A stretch of DNA of 6,369 bases from Kiritimatiellales bacterium (GCA_028692515.1 JAQUXG010000101.1:1-6369); one strand, 5' to 3'. Counted from the stretch's first letter, positions 1 through 6,074 are shown. Notes: generated from the letters alone by a model not told the origin. Made by a program: numbers and translations.

Positions 1-1482
1 GTAGTTCGGGGCTTCCTTGGTGATCTTGATGTCGTGCGCGTGGCCTTCGAGCGCTCCGGCGTGCGAAACGCGGATGAACTGTCCGTTCTTCTGCAGTTCG
101 GGGATGGTTTTGCATCCGCAGTAGCCGAGGCTGGCTTGAAGCCCGCCGCTGTACTGCTTGAGCATTTTGCTGATGGCTCCGGCGTAAGGAACGACACCTT
201 CGATACCCTGCGGAACGAGATCGTCTTCGGCGCTGTCTTTCAACCCATAGCGCTGGCGCGAGCCTTCGCGCGATTTGATGGCATCGAGGCTGCCCATGCC
301 GCGGTAGACAACAAACTGGCGGCCTTCGTAGAGAATCTTTTCGCCGGGGCTTTCGTCGGTTCCCGCGAGAACGGAACCCATCATAACGCTGGATGCGCCG
401 GCGACGATTGCTTTGGCAACGTCGCCGGAGTGGCGGATTCCGCCGTCAGCGATGACCGGAATCGATCCTTCGAGTGCCTGAGCGCAGTTGTAAATCGCGC
501 TGATCTGCGGAATGCCGACACCGGCGACGACGCGGGTGGTGCAGATGGACCCGGGGCCGATCCCGACTTTGACGGCATCCGCGCCCGCCTTGCGCAACGC
601 GAGTGCCGCTTCGCCGGTGGCAATGTTTCCGGCAATCACATCGATACCGGGCAGATTTTTTTTGACCCACGAGGTCATTTCGATCACGCCTTTACTGTGA
701 CCGTGGGCGGTGTCGACAACCAGCACGTCCACTTCAGCGGCGGCGAGGCCTTCGGCTCGGGTATAGTCGCCGGGGCCAATGCCGGCGGCGGCGCGCAGGC
801 GGTACTGATCATCACGATTATAGAGAGGGCGGGTGTTTTCAATAAGATCGGCGACGTCGGTATAGCTGTAAAGGCCGACCAGTTTGCCGTTTTTCACAAG
901 CGGAAGCTTGCCGATCTTGTTCTGCTGCATGATCTCGTAGGCCTGGCGCAGGTCGGTGCCTTCTTCGGCGGTGATCACCTCTTTCGTCATGATGTCGCCA
1001 GCGCGTACGTTGTCGCTTACGGCATATTTGATGTCCTTGGTGGTCAGAATTCCAGCGAGGTTTCCGCTGTCATCCATAATCGGGAAGCCGCTGAAGCTGT
1101 AGCCCTTTTCCATGCGGAGATGCTGAATTTCGGCGAGGGTCTGGTTGATGTTGAAGGTGATCGGTTTGCCGATGAGGCCGTTGAGATAATGTTTCACCCG
1201 CGAGACATCGGCGGCCTGCCGTTCGGGCTCCAGATTTTTGTGAATCACGCCGATTCCGCCGTGCAGGGCCATGGCAATCGCCATCTCGGCTTCCGTCACG
1301 GTATCCATCGCCGCGCTCAGGAACGGAATGTTCACCTTGATGTTGGTTGTGAGGCGGCTGGTGATATCGGTATCGCCGGGAAGGAAGTCGGCGTACTGGG
1401 TGATCAGGGAGACGTCGTCGAATGTGAGCCCTTCAAAAGGAAAGGTGCTCATGAATTTCTCGAGATACTTGTTCTGGCTCAT
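1..1482 (-). CDS. guaB: IMP dehydrogenase GuaB (C-terminus cut by window edge)
   Basis: Cytosolic IMP dehydrogenase, which oxidises IMP to XMP with NAD+ and commits purine flux to GTP. I translated it by hand from ATG at 1482; 494 codons are read without a stop. The protein opens with a typical N-terminus ([12 protein letters not shown], residues 16-27). Two CBS domains follow at about 101-155 and 160-218, inserted in the TIM barrel. The substrate loop GPGSICTTR carries catalytic Cys314, the flap reads [10 protein letters not shown] at 393-402, and the Arg-Tyr dyad is R411-Y412. The last visible residues ([12 protein letters not shown]) match the family C-terminus, so only a handful of residues plus the stop are missing. 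AAAGGA sits about 8 bases before the chosen ATG; an in-frame Met at residue 11 is the alternative start. The 106-base gap upstream suggests partly separate expression. Identification is secure. Confidence 0.97.
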   Translation of the reverse strand, partial: MSQNKYLEKFMSTFPFEGLTFDDVSLITQYADFLPGDTDITSRLTTNIKVNIPFLSAAMDTVTEAEMAIAMALHGGIGVIHKNLEPERQAADVSRVKHYLNGLIGKPITFNINQTLAEIQHLRMEKGYSFSGFPIMDDSGNLAGILTTKDIKYAVSDNVRAGDIMTKEVITAEEGTDLRQAYEIMQQNKIGKLPLVKNGKLVGLYSYTDVADLIENTRPLYNRDDQYRLRAAAGIGPGDYTRAEGLAAAEVDVLVVDTAHGHSKGVIEMTSWVKKNLPGIDVIAGNIATGEAALALRKAGADAVKVGIGPGSICTTRVVAGVGIPQISAIYNCAQALEGSIPVIADGGIRHSGDVAKAIVAGASSVMMGSVLAGTDESPGEKILYEGRQFVVYRGMGSLDAIKSREGSRQRYGLKDSAEDDLVPQGIEGVVPYAGAISKMLKQYSGGLQASLGYCGCKTIPELQKNGQFIRVSHAGALEGHAHDIKITKEAPNY

Positions 1483-1497
1483 GGAATTTGTCCTTTT

Positions 1498-1522
1498 GCC
1501 GCAACAGCTTGGAGACTGCGGC
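1498..1522 (-). promoter_or_regulatory. Hairpin in the guaB leader, just before the RBS
   Basis: On the minus strand GCCGCA and TGCGGC form a 6-bp GC-rich stem around a 13-base loop. It ends about 15 bases before the guaB ATG and directly precedes AAAAGGA. No U-run follows it on the minus strand, so it does not look like an intrinsic terminator. It might modulate access to the guaB RBS or stabilise the 5' end. A stem this short can occur by chance in GC-rich DNA, and no known purine riboswitch is recognisable. Confidence 0.3.
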
Positions 1523-1571
1523 GGGTCGAGTCAATATGGAAAACCGGAAGAGTGTGCGGACGGGCGAAACG

Positions 1572-1586
1572 TTCCAATGACTGGAA
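1572..1586. repeat. Iterated palindrome TTCCA-N5-TGGAA, copy 1 (intergenic)
   Basis: TTCCA-ATGAC-TGGAA lies two bases beyond the methyltransferase stop codon (TAA at 1591-1589). It is the only perfect copy outside a coding region. The 5-bp arms with a 5-base loop and no T-run would make a weak terminator, so a protein-binding site is at least as likely. Confidence 0.8.
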
Positions 1587-1588
1587 AA

Positions 1589-2404
1589 TTATTTTGTACC
1601 GGTCGTCACAAACACGCCGGTCGCGCCCCACGCATCGGGAGCCTCGGCGGCTTTTTTAATTTTCCGCAGTTGCGGCAGGGCCAGAAGCTTCTGCAGTTTG
1701 CTGAGAAACTCCATGCGGAACAGCACAGCCACGCCCAGAAACATTTTCACACCCAGTGTTTCGGTGGTGAGCGGATAAATTCTGGAGCTGACGTTTTGAT
1801 AGCCAGCCTTGCTCAGCAGGCCGAAGAGTTGTGAGCCGATCAGCCGGTTGCCCCCTTTGCGTTTCTGACCGGCGCCCGACTTGCGGATAAATTTCACGAA
1901 CGCGTCGCTTTCCGGCGCGAAGCTTGTCCAGTTGTCATCGATATCGAGCACACACAGAACGCCGCCGGGCTTGAGAACTTTCCGTATATTGGAAAGCGCC
2001 AGCTCCGGTTTTTCCAGATGTTGGAAAACGAAACGGGCATAGACGAAATCGAACGCATTTTCCGGCAGATCGAGATTATAAATGTTGCCGAGAAAGAAGG
2101 AGACGTTGTTGACCTTCTCTGAAACCTTGGCCTGATGGGCGGTGAAGATCAGCTCTTCATTGATATCCACACCGGTTACGGTTCCGTTTCCGACGGTCCT
2201 GGCCAGTTCGCAGGCGGTGAAGCCCGGGCCGCAGGCGATGTCGAGCACGTTCATGCCAGACTTCAGCCCGGCGTTTTTCCAGGCTTCCCGTTCCATATCC
2301 ATTGCGATGGTCGCCTGCAGTTTCAGGCGCGCCAGCTCCTCGGCATTTTTTTCAAATTTTCCGAACTTATACGATCCGGCATCGGCAAGGCTTTCGGTGC
2401 TCAT
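1589..2404 (-). CDS. Class I SAM-dependent methyltransferase (UbiE/Methyltransf_25-like)
   Basis: Predicted soluble methyltransferase of 271 aa; the substrate cannot be told from sequence. Motif I is VLDIACGPG (53-61), and the acidic end of strand 2 is GVDI (78-81) with Asp80 expected to bind the SAM ribose. The block LPENAFDFVYARFVFQHLE (113-131), followed by LKPGGVL (144-150), gives motifs II and III. An N-terminal helical cap (about 10-45, ELARLKLQ) and a C-terminal DAWGATGVFVTTG end are shared with generic small-molecule or quinone-type methyltransferases. The start is supported by AAGGAT about 8 bases upstream. Only 11 bases separate it from the stop of the preceding membrane-protein gene, so the two are probably translationally coupled. 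Two copies of the iterated palindrome (1980-1994, 2012-2026) lie inside it. The fold is certain; calling it UbiE/MenG itself would be overreach. Confidence 0.9.
   Translation of the reverse strand: MSTESLADAGSYKFGKFEKNAEELARLKLQATIAMDMEREAWKNAGLKSGMNVLDIACGPGFTACELARTVGNGTVTGVDINEELIFTAHQAKVSEKVNNVSFFLGNIYNLDLPENAFDFVYARFVFQHLEKPELALSNIRKVLKPGGVLCVLDIDDNWTSFAPESDAFVKFIRKSGAGQKRKGGNRLIGSQLFGLLSKAGYQNVSSRIYPLTTETLGVKMFLGVAVLFRMEFLSKLQKLLALPQLRKIKKAAEAPDAWGATGVFVTTGTK
1980..1994. repeat. Iterated palindrome, one-mismatch copy (TTCCG-N5-TGGAA)
   Basis: TTCCG-TATAT-TGGAA lies inside the methyltransferase gene. Outer bases extend the symmetry to CTTTCC...GGAAAG (1978-1996). It encodes Leu-Ser-Asn-Ile-Arg-Lys and starts 32 bp before the next perfect copy. 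Confidence 0.55.
2012..2026. repeat. Iterated palindrome TTCCA-N5-TGGAA, copy 2
   Basis: TTCCA-GATGT-TGGAA inside the methyltransferase gene, with symmetry extended to perfect 7-bp arms TTTTCCA/TGGAAAA (2010-2028). It is the most symmetrical copy in the window. In the gene's frame it encodes Phe-Gln-His-Leu-Glu. Confidence 0.8.
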
Positions 2405-2407
2405 AAA

Positions 2408-2417
2408 AAGGATCCTT
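2408..2417 (-). promoter_or_regulatory. Coupling RBS of the methyltransferase, overlapping the upstream stop
   Basis: The Shine-Dalgarno AAGGA of the methyltransferase shares bases with the TAA stop (2418-2416) of the membrane-protein gene. Together they form a perfect 10-bp palindrome, AAGGATCCTT, about 4 bases before the ATG. Ribosomes terminating on the upstream gene would arrive on this RBS, which is good evidence for coupled translation. Confidence 0.6.
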
Positions 2418-2952
2418 AAAAAATGATGTTTCCGTTGCCGTCTTTTTTGTGGCGAAGGAACCAGGACGTATTCGGGAAAAGACGGGTTTTCTGCATCCAG
2501 GCCAGAGCAAGAGCAGCGGCACTTAACGCCAGCGGCAGAAGATTGCCGGTTCCGATGGAGCGCGTACTCAGCAGGGTGGTGGCTGTCATCAGCAGTACGA
2601 GCAGGTACCCGATCAGATTATAATTTTTTACTCCGTAAATGATGTAAAGGTAGATGATCACAGTCAGTGCTGCCAGCGGGATTGCCGCCGCCACCGCGCC
2701 GGGTTCCAGAGTTTGGAAAAAGGCAACGATGTACAGGATTTTAACGAGGGCAAAAACGATTACCACGATGAGCAGCGGGACATTCAGAGAGCGGTTTTTA
2801 ATTTTTGCTTCCGGATAGGGCCATTGAGCCAGCGAACGTTCGACGGCTGCGGCCGGATATTTTTCTTTCAGTTCAGTATAAATCTGCGCCTTGCGCATAC
2901 CGGTGTTGAGCCGGGCCTGAACTTCTTTGAAGAGTTCACTGCGGATTTTCAT
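2416..2952 (-). CDS. Uncharacterised four-helix inner-membrane protein
   Basis: I do not recognise this 178-aa protein as a named family. Residues 1-50 are soluble, charged and helical (KEVQARLNTGMRKAQIYTEL), ending in an AQWPYPEA segment. It could be a small adaptor or HTH-like domain, but no function follows from it. Four hydrophobic segments come next at about 57-79, 84-107, 111-128 and 137-154, with a short basic cytoplasmic tail (KTRLFPNTSWFLRHKK). Cytoplasmic N- and C-termini are likely. It sits 23 bases after the ankyrin lipoprotein gene and 11 before the methyltransferase, so it probably belongs to one transcript. The RBS is weak (GGAAA about 9 bases before ATG). A perfect iterated palindrome (2704-2718) encodes Phe79-Glu83 at the end of the first membrane helix. 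Confidence 0.8.
   Translation of the reverse strand: MKIRSELFKEVQARLNTGMRKAQIYTELKEKYPAAAVERSLAQWPYPEAKIKNRSLNVPLLIVVIVFALVKILYIVAFFQTLEPGAVAAAIPLAALTVIIYLYIIYGVKNYNLIGYLLVLLMTATTLLSTRSIGTGNLLPLALSAAALALAWMQKTRLFPNTSWFLRHKKDGNGNIIF
2704..2718. repeat. Iterated palindrome TTCCA-N5-TGGAA, copy 3
   Basis: TTCCA-GAGTT-TGGAA inside the membrane-protein gene. In the coding frame it reads Phe-Gln-Thr-Leu-Glu, the same F-Q-x-L-E pattern as the copies at 2012 and 4548. Confidence 0.8.
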
Positions 2953-2960
2953 CGTGTTGT

Positions 2961-2975
2961 TTCCGTTGGCTGGAA
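2961..2975. repeat. Iterated palindrome, one-mismatch copy (intergenic)
   Basis: TTCCG-TTGGC-TGGAA fills most of the 23-base gap between the ankyrin gene and the membrane-protein gene, touching the ankyrin stop codon (TAA at 2978-2976). It shares the G at position 5 with the copy at 1980. Its placement after a stop parallels the copy at 1572-1586. Confidence 0.55.
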
Positions 2976-3626
2976 TTACGGCGCGTCAATCAGCGCCTGA
3001 AGTTTATCTGCCAGAGTGGTAAAGCCTTGCCGCCGGGCGAAACCGGCAGCGGTATTGCCGTTCTTGTCCCGGAGTTTTGGGTCGGCTCCGGCCGAGAGCA
3101 GGATATCCACGATTGGCGAGAAGCCGCCTTCGGCGGCGAACATCAATGCGGTGAAATGGTTGTCTTTATCGATCAAATTGATTCCGGCGCCGTTGGCGAG
3201 CAGCAACTTAACCGCCGCCGGGGATGAGCCGGACGAAGCAATCATCAGTGCGGTGCGGCCCATGCTGTCACGCTGGTTAACATCGGCACCGGCATCAAGC
3301 AGAACCTGCATGGCTTCGATGTGCCCGTCGGTCGCGGCCATCATCAGTGCGCTGGTGAGACTTTCATCTGTCTGATTAACCGGCATGCCGGCCTTGAGGG
3401 CGGCGGAAATTTTTTCAGCATCGCCGCTATAGGCGGCTTGGGCAAAGGCGGCAATCACGCTGGCGGTTGGCCGCGAAGCAGGTTTAGCGGTCGGTGGCTG
3501 AACAACTTTGGCGGCGGGCAGAGGAACTGTTTTGGCGGTTGGCGGAAGAGCTGTTTCTGTCTTCTTTTTGCAACCGGTGAACGCGATGGAAATGGAGAGC
3601 AGAGTCAGAATGGTCAGCGTGCGCAT
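2976..3626 (-). CDS. Ankyrin-repeat lipoprotein
   Basis: Predicted secreted, lipid-anchored ankyrin protein of 216 aa. The start chosen is ATG at 3626, because AAAGGAAA sits just upstream and it gives a clean signal peptide; a Met 12 codons earlier (3662) has no such support. Residues 1-19 (MRTLTILTLLSISIAFTGC) form a type II signal peptide with lipobox FTGC and lipidation at Cys19. Lys at +2 would not trigger inner-membrane retention under E. coli rules. Residues 20-56 are a Pro/Ala/Lys linker containing PPTAK twice. Ankyrin repeats follow from about 57 to 214, four to five in number, with hallmarks TSALMMAATDGHIEAMQVLLDAGADVN (91-117), RTALMIAS (124-131) and TALMFAAEGG (159-168). It probably mediates protein contacts in the periplasm; the partner is unknown. 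It lies 57 bases after the U32 gene. Confidence 0.88.
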   Translation of the reverse strand: MRTLTILTLLSISIAFTGCKKKTETALPPTAKTVPLPAAKVVQPPTAKPASRPTASVIAAFAQAAYSGDAEKISAALKAGMPVNQTDESLTSALMMAATDGHIEAMQVLLDAGADVNQRDSMGRTALMIASSGSSPAAVKLLLANGAGINLIDKDNHFTALMFAAEGGFSPIVDILLSAGADPKLRDKNGNTAAGFARRQGFTTLADKLQALIDAP

Positions 3627-3683
3627 AAAATTTCCTTTGATTAAGCATGAACCATAAAGCACGGACGGAGTGATTTCCAGATT

Positions 3684-4955
3684 TTAAATCGATTCGCGGG
3701 GTGTGATCAGAAAAACTTTGTCCTGCCGGCGGGCTTTTTCTGGAAGCGCCAGAGTGACGACATCATTTGGCTGAGCCGAGTCGGACGGTTCGCCGGCAAT
3801 GCGCAGTCCTTCAACCGTGGCCCGTAGCGCGCCGGTTGTCGGTCCTTCGATCAGGATCGTGTCGCCGTTTTTCAGCGGATAACGTCGTAGCGTGAATTCA
3901 GCGATTCCGGCTTTGATGAAAAAGTTGCTGAGGATCCCGATTTCGTCGCGCTGCTCCGTCGCCTGCGAATCGGCAGCGCCCGACCATTCGCCGAGTTTTT
4001 TGCCGCAATAGTAGCCGCCGTGCCAGAAGCCGCGGTTAAACACTTTGCCCAGTTCGGCAATCCACGGTTCAAACTTGTCCGGCGTATAGCTTCCGGCGGC
4101 CAGCGCATCCAGTGCTTCGCGGTAAACCCTCGTCACCGTCGCGACATAATCTGCCGACCGTCCTCGCCCTTCGATCTTCAGCACCGAAACTCCGGCGGCG
4201 GTGATTTTATCCAGATATTGAATTGTGCAGATGTCTTTGGGCGACATCACATATTTATTATCGATTACCAGCTCCTCGCCGGTCTCCTCATCCGTCACGC
4301 GGTAGGCGCGGCGGCAGGGCTGGAAGCAGGCCCCGCGATTGGCGGAGTTGTTGTACTGTGAGAGACTCATATAGCACTTGCCGCTGACAGCAACGCAGAG
4401 CGCACCGTGCGCGAACAGCTCAAGACGGATCAGCTTGCCGGACGGGCCGCGCAGATCGTTCTCCTGAACTTTTTTCCAAAGGTTGGAAATCTGTTCCAGC
4501 GATAACTCGCGCGCCAGCACCACCGTATCGGCGTAGCGGGCATAAAATTCCAATGCCTGGAAATTCGTCACATTGGCTTGAACCGAAATATGCACTTCCA
4601 GACCGATTGAGCGGGCATATTCGATCGTCGCGATGTCCGTCGCGATCACGGCGGAAACGCCCGCAGCCTTCGCGGCGTCGCACAGCGCGTGCAGCTCCTC
4701 GATTTCGTCGTCATAGATAATCGTATTGAGCGTCAGATAGCTTTTTACTCCGGCGTCGCGACAGCGGCTGGCTATATTCGGGAGGTCTTCAATCGTCAGA
4801 TTCGCGGCGCGGGCGCGCATATTGAGTTTGCCGACACCAAAATAGACGGAATCTGCACCGGCGGCGATCGCCGCCGCCAGCGCCGCCTCCGATCCCGCCG
4901 GAGACATCAACTCGATTGCCGATTTTTGATTGCTGATTTTTGATTGAGTTTTCAT
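3684..4955 (-). CDS. Peptidase U32 family protein, TrhP/YegQ-like RNA hydroxylation enzyme
   Basis: A 423-aa member of the U32 family. Despite the name, characterised relatives such as TrhP/YegQ and RlhA are Fe-S proteins that hydroxylate RNA (5-hydroxyuridine in tRNA, or a C in 23S rRNA) rather than proteases. The barrel starts at ELMSPAGSEAALAAAIAAGADSVYFG (15-40). The signature region ELFAHGALCVAVSGKCYMS...NRGACFQPCR supplies four Cys (187, 194, 210, 214) expected to hold a [4Fe-4S] cluster. KIEGRGRSADYV (260-271) is also conserved. A C-terminal beta domain (about 335-420) fits the TrhP length class. The ATG overlaps the fic TGA as ATGA, with no good Shine-Dalgarno, so translation probably depends on reinitiation. 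The first 13 residues precede the family core and derive from a 14-bp tandem repeat. Exact RNA substrate is inferred by length only. Confidence 0.9.
   Translation of the reverse strand: MKTQSKISNQKSAIELMSPAGSEAALAAAIAAGADSVYFGVGKLNMRARAANLTIEDLPNIASRCRDAGVKSYLTLNTIIYDDEIEELHALCDAAKAAGVSAVIATDIATIEYARSIGLEVHISVQANVTNFQALEFYARYADTVVLARELSLEQISNLWKKVQENDLRGPSGKLIRLELFAHGALCVAVSGKCYMSLSQYNNSANRGACFQPCRRAYRVTDEETGEELVIDNKYVMSPKDICTIQYLDKITAAGVSVLKIEGRGRSADYVATVTRVYREALDALAAGSYTPDKFEPWIAELGKVFNRGFWHGGYYCGKKLGEWSGAADSQATEQRDEIGILSNFFIKAGIAEFTLRRYPLKNGDTILIEGPTTGALRATVEGLRIAGEPSDSAQPNDVVTLALPEKARRQDKVFLITPRESI
4474..4488. repeat. Iterated palindrome TTCCA-N5-TGGAA, copy 4
   Basis: TTCCA-AAGGT-TGGAA inside the U32 gene, with the symmetry extended one base each side (TTTCCA/TGGAAA). 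It is read in a different frame from the other coding copies, as Ile-Ser-Asn-Leu-Trp-Lys, so the motif is not just a consequence of one peptide. Confidence 0.8.
4548..4562. repeat. Iterated palindrome TTCCA-N5-TGGAA, copy 5
   Basis: TTCCA-ATGCC-TGGAA inside the U32 gene, 74 bp from copy 4. In frame it encodes Phe-Gln-Ala-Leu-Glu. Confidence 0.8.
4892..4955 (-). repeat. First 64 bases of the U32 gene, duplicated upstream of fic
   Basis: From the ATG to the GGCGGGAT of the SPAG codons, this stretch aligns without gaps to 6074-6011 with 12 mismatches in 64 (about 81%). The two copies lie in the same orientation and flank fic. Within it, 4945-4918 is a 14-bp unit (AATCAAAAATCAGC) in tandem, the second copy differing by one base. 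Confidence 0.85.
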
Positions 4956-5932
4956 GGATTAAGCGAACGCTGGGCGGCTAATTTACGCGCGTTTTCGATC
5001 AGGCGAAGCGATTCCTTCCACTCGTCGCGGAGAAATGATTTGAACGCCGGGATTGTTGGATGTGGTGGTAGCAACCGGTCGTTACGCTGAATGACGCCGA
5101 CCGCATTCTGGTAGTTCCAAAGCAGGTCGATATATTCACTGCGACGTTCCGGCGAAATCAGTAGCGGTGGCTGCCCGCCTTTCAGCAACGGCAGATTGGC
5201 AATCAGCCGGGCGACGCGCCCGTTGCCGTCGAAGAACGGATGGATGCGCACAAAACTCAGATGCGCCCAAGCATAGACATTGACGGCCTTTGCCGATGAA
5301 GTCGCCGTATTCATCTTTCGGTTGAACTCCTTGATCCAACGAATCATCAGGCCGGACGTATCATCCGGCTTGGCGTATTCCATATAAACCGGTTTGCCGT
5401 CGCGCACGCCGGTCGTTCCGTTAAAGTCGCGCTTCCAGTTGCCGACCGGACGCAAGGAATCGATCGCGCTTTTTTGCATTACGCAACGATGTAGATTGAA
5501 CAGATCAGTAGCGGTTATTATTTCTGCGTTCATCAGGTTGTAAATTAGCTCGATGGCCTTGGCGTGGCCGTACACCTCTTCGTGATCCTTGAGCGATTTG
5601 CCGCTGATCGTTAGCCCGAGCTCCAAAACCTTGACGGTTTCGCCCAGCGTCAGCGTATTGCCTTCAATCGCAGTGGACTCGTGCGTCCAGAGAGCGGCGA
5701 ACTGCTGGATCAGCGACTTTTGGATATCAGCGGGCAGATTTTCGTAAAACAAAGTAGGGCGACGATCCGACTTCTCCTGTGTTTTCAGAAAGGAGAACAC
5801 CGCATTATAGGTGACGCTTAAGCCATGCTCGCGGTTTAGCGTTTCCGCAATTTTTCGGAGCGGAACGCCTTGCTTCCGGAGCTCGCGAATTTGAGCAATA
5901 AATGGTGCCAGACAGGACGAAGAACTTTTCAT
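4952..5932 (-). CDS. Fic-domain AMP-transferase, class II, with N-terminal helix-turn-helix
   Basis: A 326-aa Fic protein, expected to transfer AMP from ATP to hydroxyl side chains of a target protein; the target is unknown. Residues 12-50 (IRELRKQGVPLRKIAETLNREHGL...YNAVFSFLK) look like a helix-turn-helix, suggesting DNA binding. The inhibitory motif (S/T)xxxE(G/N) is S86-TAI-E90-G91, placed ahead of the Fic core as in class II self-inhibited Fic proteins, with Glu90 blocking ATP. A target-binding flap probably lies around 172-188. The active site HPFFDGNGRVAR (231-242) is intact: His231, Asp235, Asn237, Arg239. The ATG at 5932 has no clear Shine-Dalgarno. Its TGA overlaps the U32 ATG by four bases. 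An inverted repeat 30 bases upstream could be its own operator. Catalytic competence looks intact; function as a toxin or regulator is open. Confidence 0.94.
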   Translation of the reverse strand: MKSSSSCLAPFIAQIRELRKQGVPLRKIAETLNREHGLSVTYNAVFSFLKTQEKSDRRPTLFYENLPADIQKSLIQQFAALWTHESTAIEGNTLTLGETVKVLELGLTISGKSLKDHEEVYGHAKAIELIYNLMNAEIITATDLFNLHRCVMQKSAIDSLRPVGNWKRDFNGTTGVRDGKPVYMEYAKPDDTSGLMIRWIKEFNRKMNTATSSAKAVNVYAWAHLSFVRIHPFFDGNGRVARLIANLPLLKGGQPPLLISPERRSEYIDLLWNYQNAVGVIQRNDRLLPPHPTIPAFKSFLRDEWKESLRLIENARKLAAQRSLNP

Positions 5933-5962
5933 AACGGGGATAAGTTGCTCTCACAACCCGCT

Positions 5963-6011
5963 TTTGTCACGACTAAAAAACAACAAAAAAGAACAAATTT
6001 TTAGTGACAAA
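5963..6011. promoter_or_regulatory. Inverted repeat upstream of fic, possible operator
   Basis: TTTGTCAC (5963-5970) and GTGACAAA (6004-6011) are perfect 8-bp inverted arms. TAAAAA (5974-5979) and TTTTTA (5998-6003) continue the symmetry inward after a 3-base GAC bulge, giving 14 paired positions around an A-rich 18-base centre. It ends 30 bases before the fic ATG. Since Fic carries an apparent HTH, autoregulation is a reasonable inference. A cruciform or transcription-terminating role is the alternative; the A/T-rich inner arms make an intrinsic terminator less convincing. Confidence 0.5.
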
Positions 6012-6074
6012 TCCCGCCGAAGCCATCAGTTCGATTGATGAATTCTGATTTATGATTTTCGATTGAGTATTCAT
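5973..6074 (-). pseudogene. Remnant or second copy of the U32 gene 5' end (33 codons)
   Basis: ATG at 6074 opens a short reading frame beginning MNTQSKIINQNSSIELMASAG, against MKTQSKISNQKSAIELMSPAG in the full U32 gene (15 of the first 22 residues identical). Similarity ends at 6011, after which the frame runs through the T-rich inverted-repeat region (FVTKNLFFFVVF) and stops at TAG, 5975-5973. It lacks all of the U32 barrel and the four Cys, so it cannot be a working enzyme. It could be a displaced original start region, a decayed paralogue, or an upstream leader peptide for fic. Confidence 0.65.
6011..6074 (-). repeat. Upstream copy of the U32 5' end
   Basis: Direct-repeat partner of 4892-4955, same strand, about 1.1 kb away, with fic between. 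Its edge coincides with the outer base of the GTGACAAA arm, so the junction between duplicated and unique DNA is sharp. The two 14-bp subunits are still visible but degraded. Confidence 0.85.

Noticed and set aside
358..378. Inverted repeat GGTTCC-N9-GGAACC inside guaB
   Set aside because: It is a single instance fully explained by conserved guaB codons ([13 protein letters not shown] region), with different spacing from the iterated palindrome.
1572..1586. Intrinsic terminator after the methyltransferase gene
   Set aside because: The arms are only 5 bp, AT-containing, with no T-run following on the minus strand; it belongs to the iterated palindrome set instead.
34..1659. 541-codon open frame on the plus strand opposite guaB
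   Set aside because: The minus strand here encodes a full IMP dehydrogenase with catalytic Cys loop, CBS domains and Arg-Tyr dyad. The antisense frame is an artefact of guaB codon composition, has low-complexity Gly/Ala/Asp/Phe-rich content and overruns into the methyltransferase.
1271..1834. Plus-strand open frame spanning the guaB start and the methyltransferase end
   Set aside because: It crosses two well-supported minus-strand genes and their intergenic gap, and its translation resembles no family.
3627..3662. Twelve-codon upstream extension of the ankyrin lipoprotein (ATG at 3662)
   Set aside because: The extension (MLYGSCLIKGNF) would spoil a textbook lipoprotein signal peptide, and the good RBS sits before the ATG at 3626.
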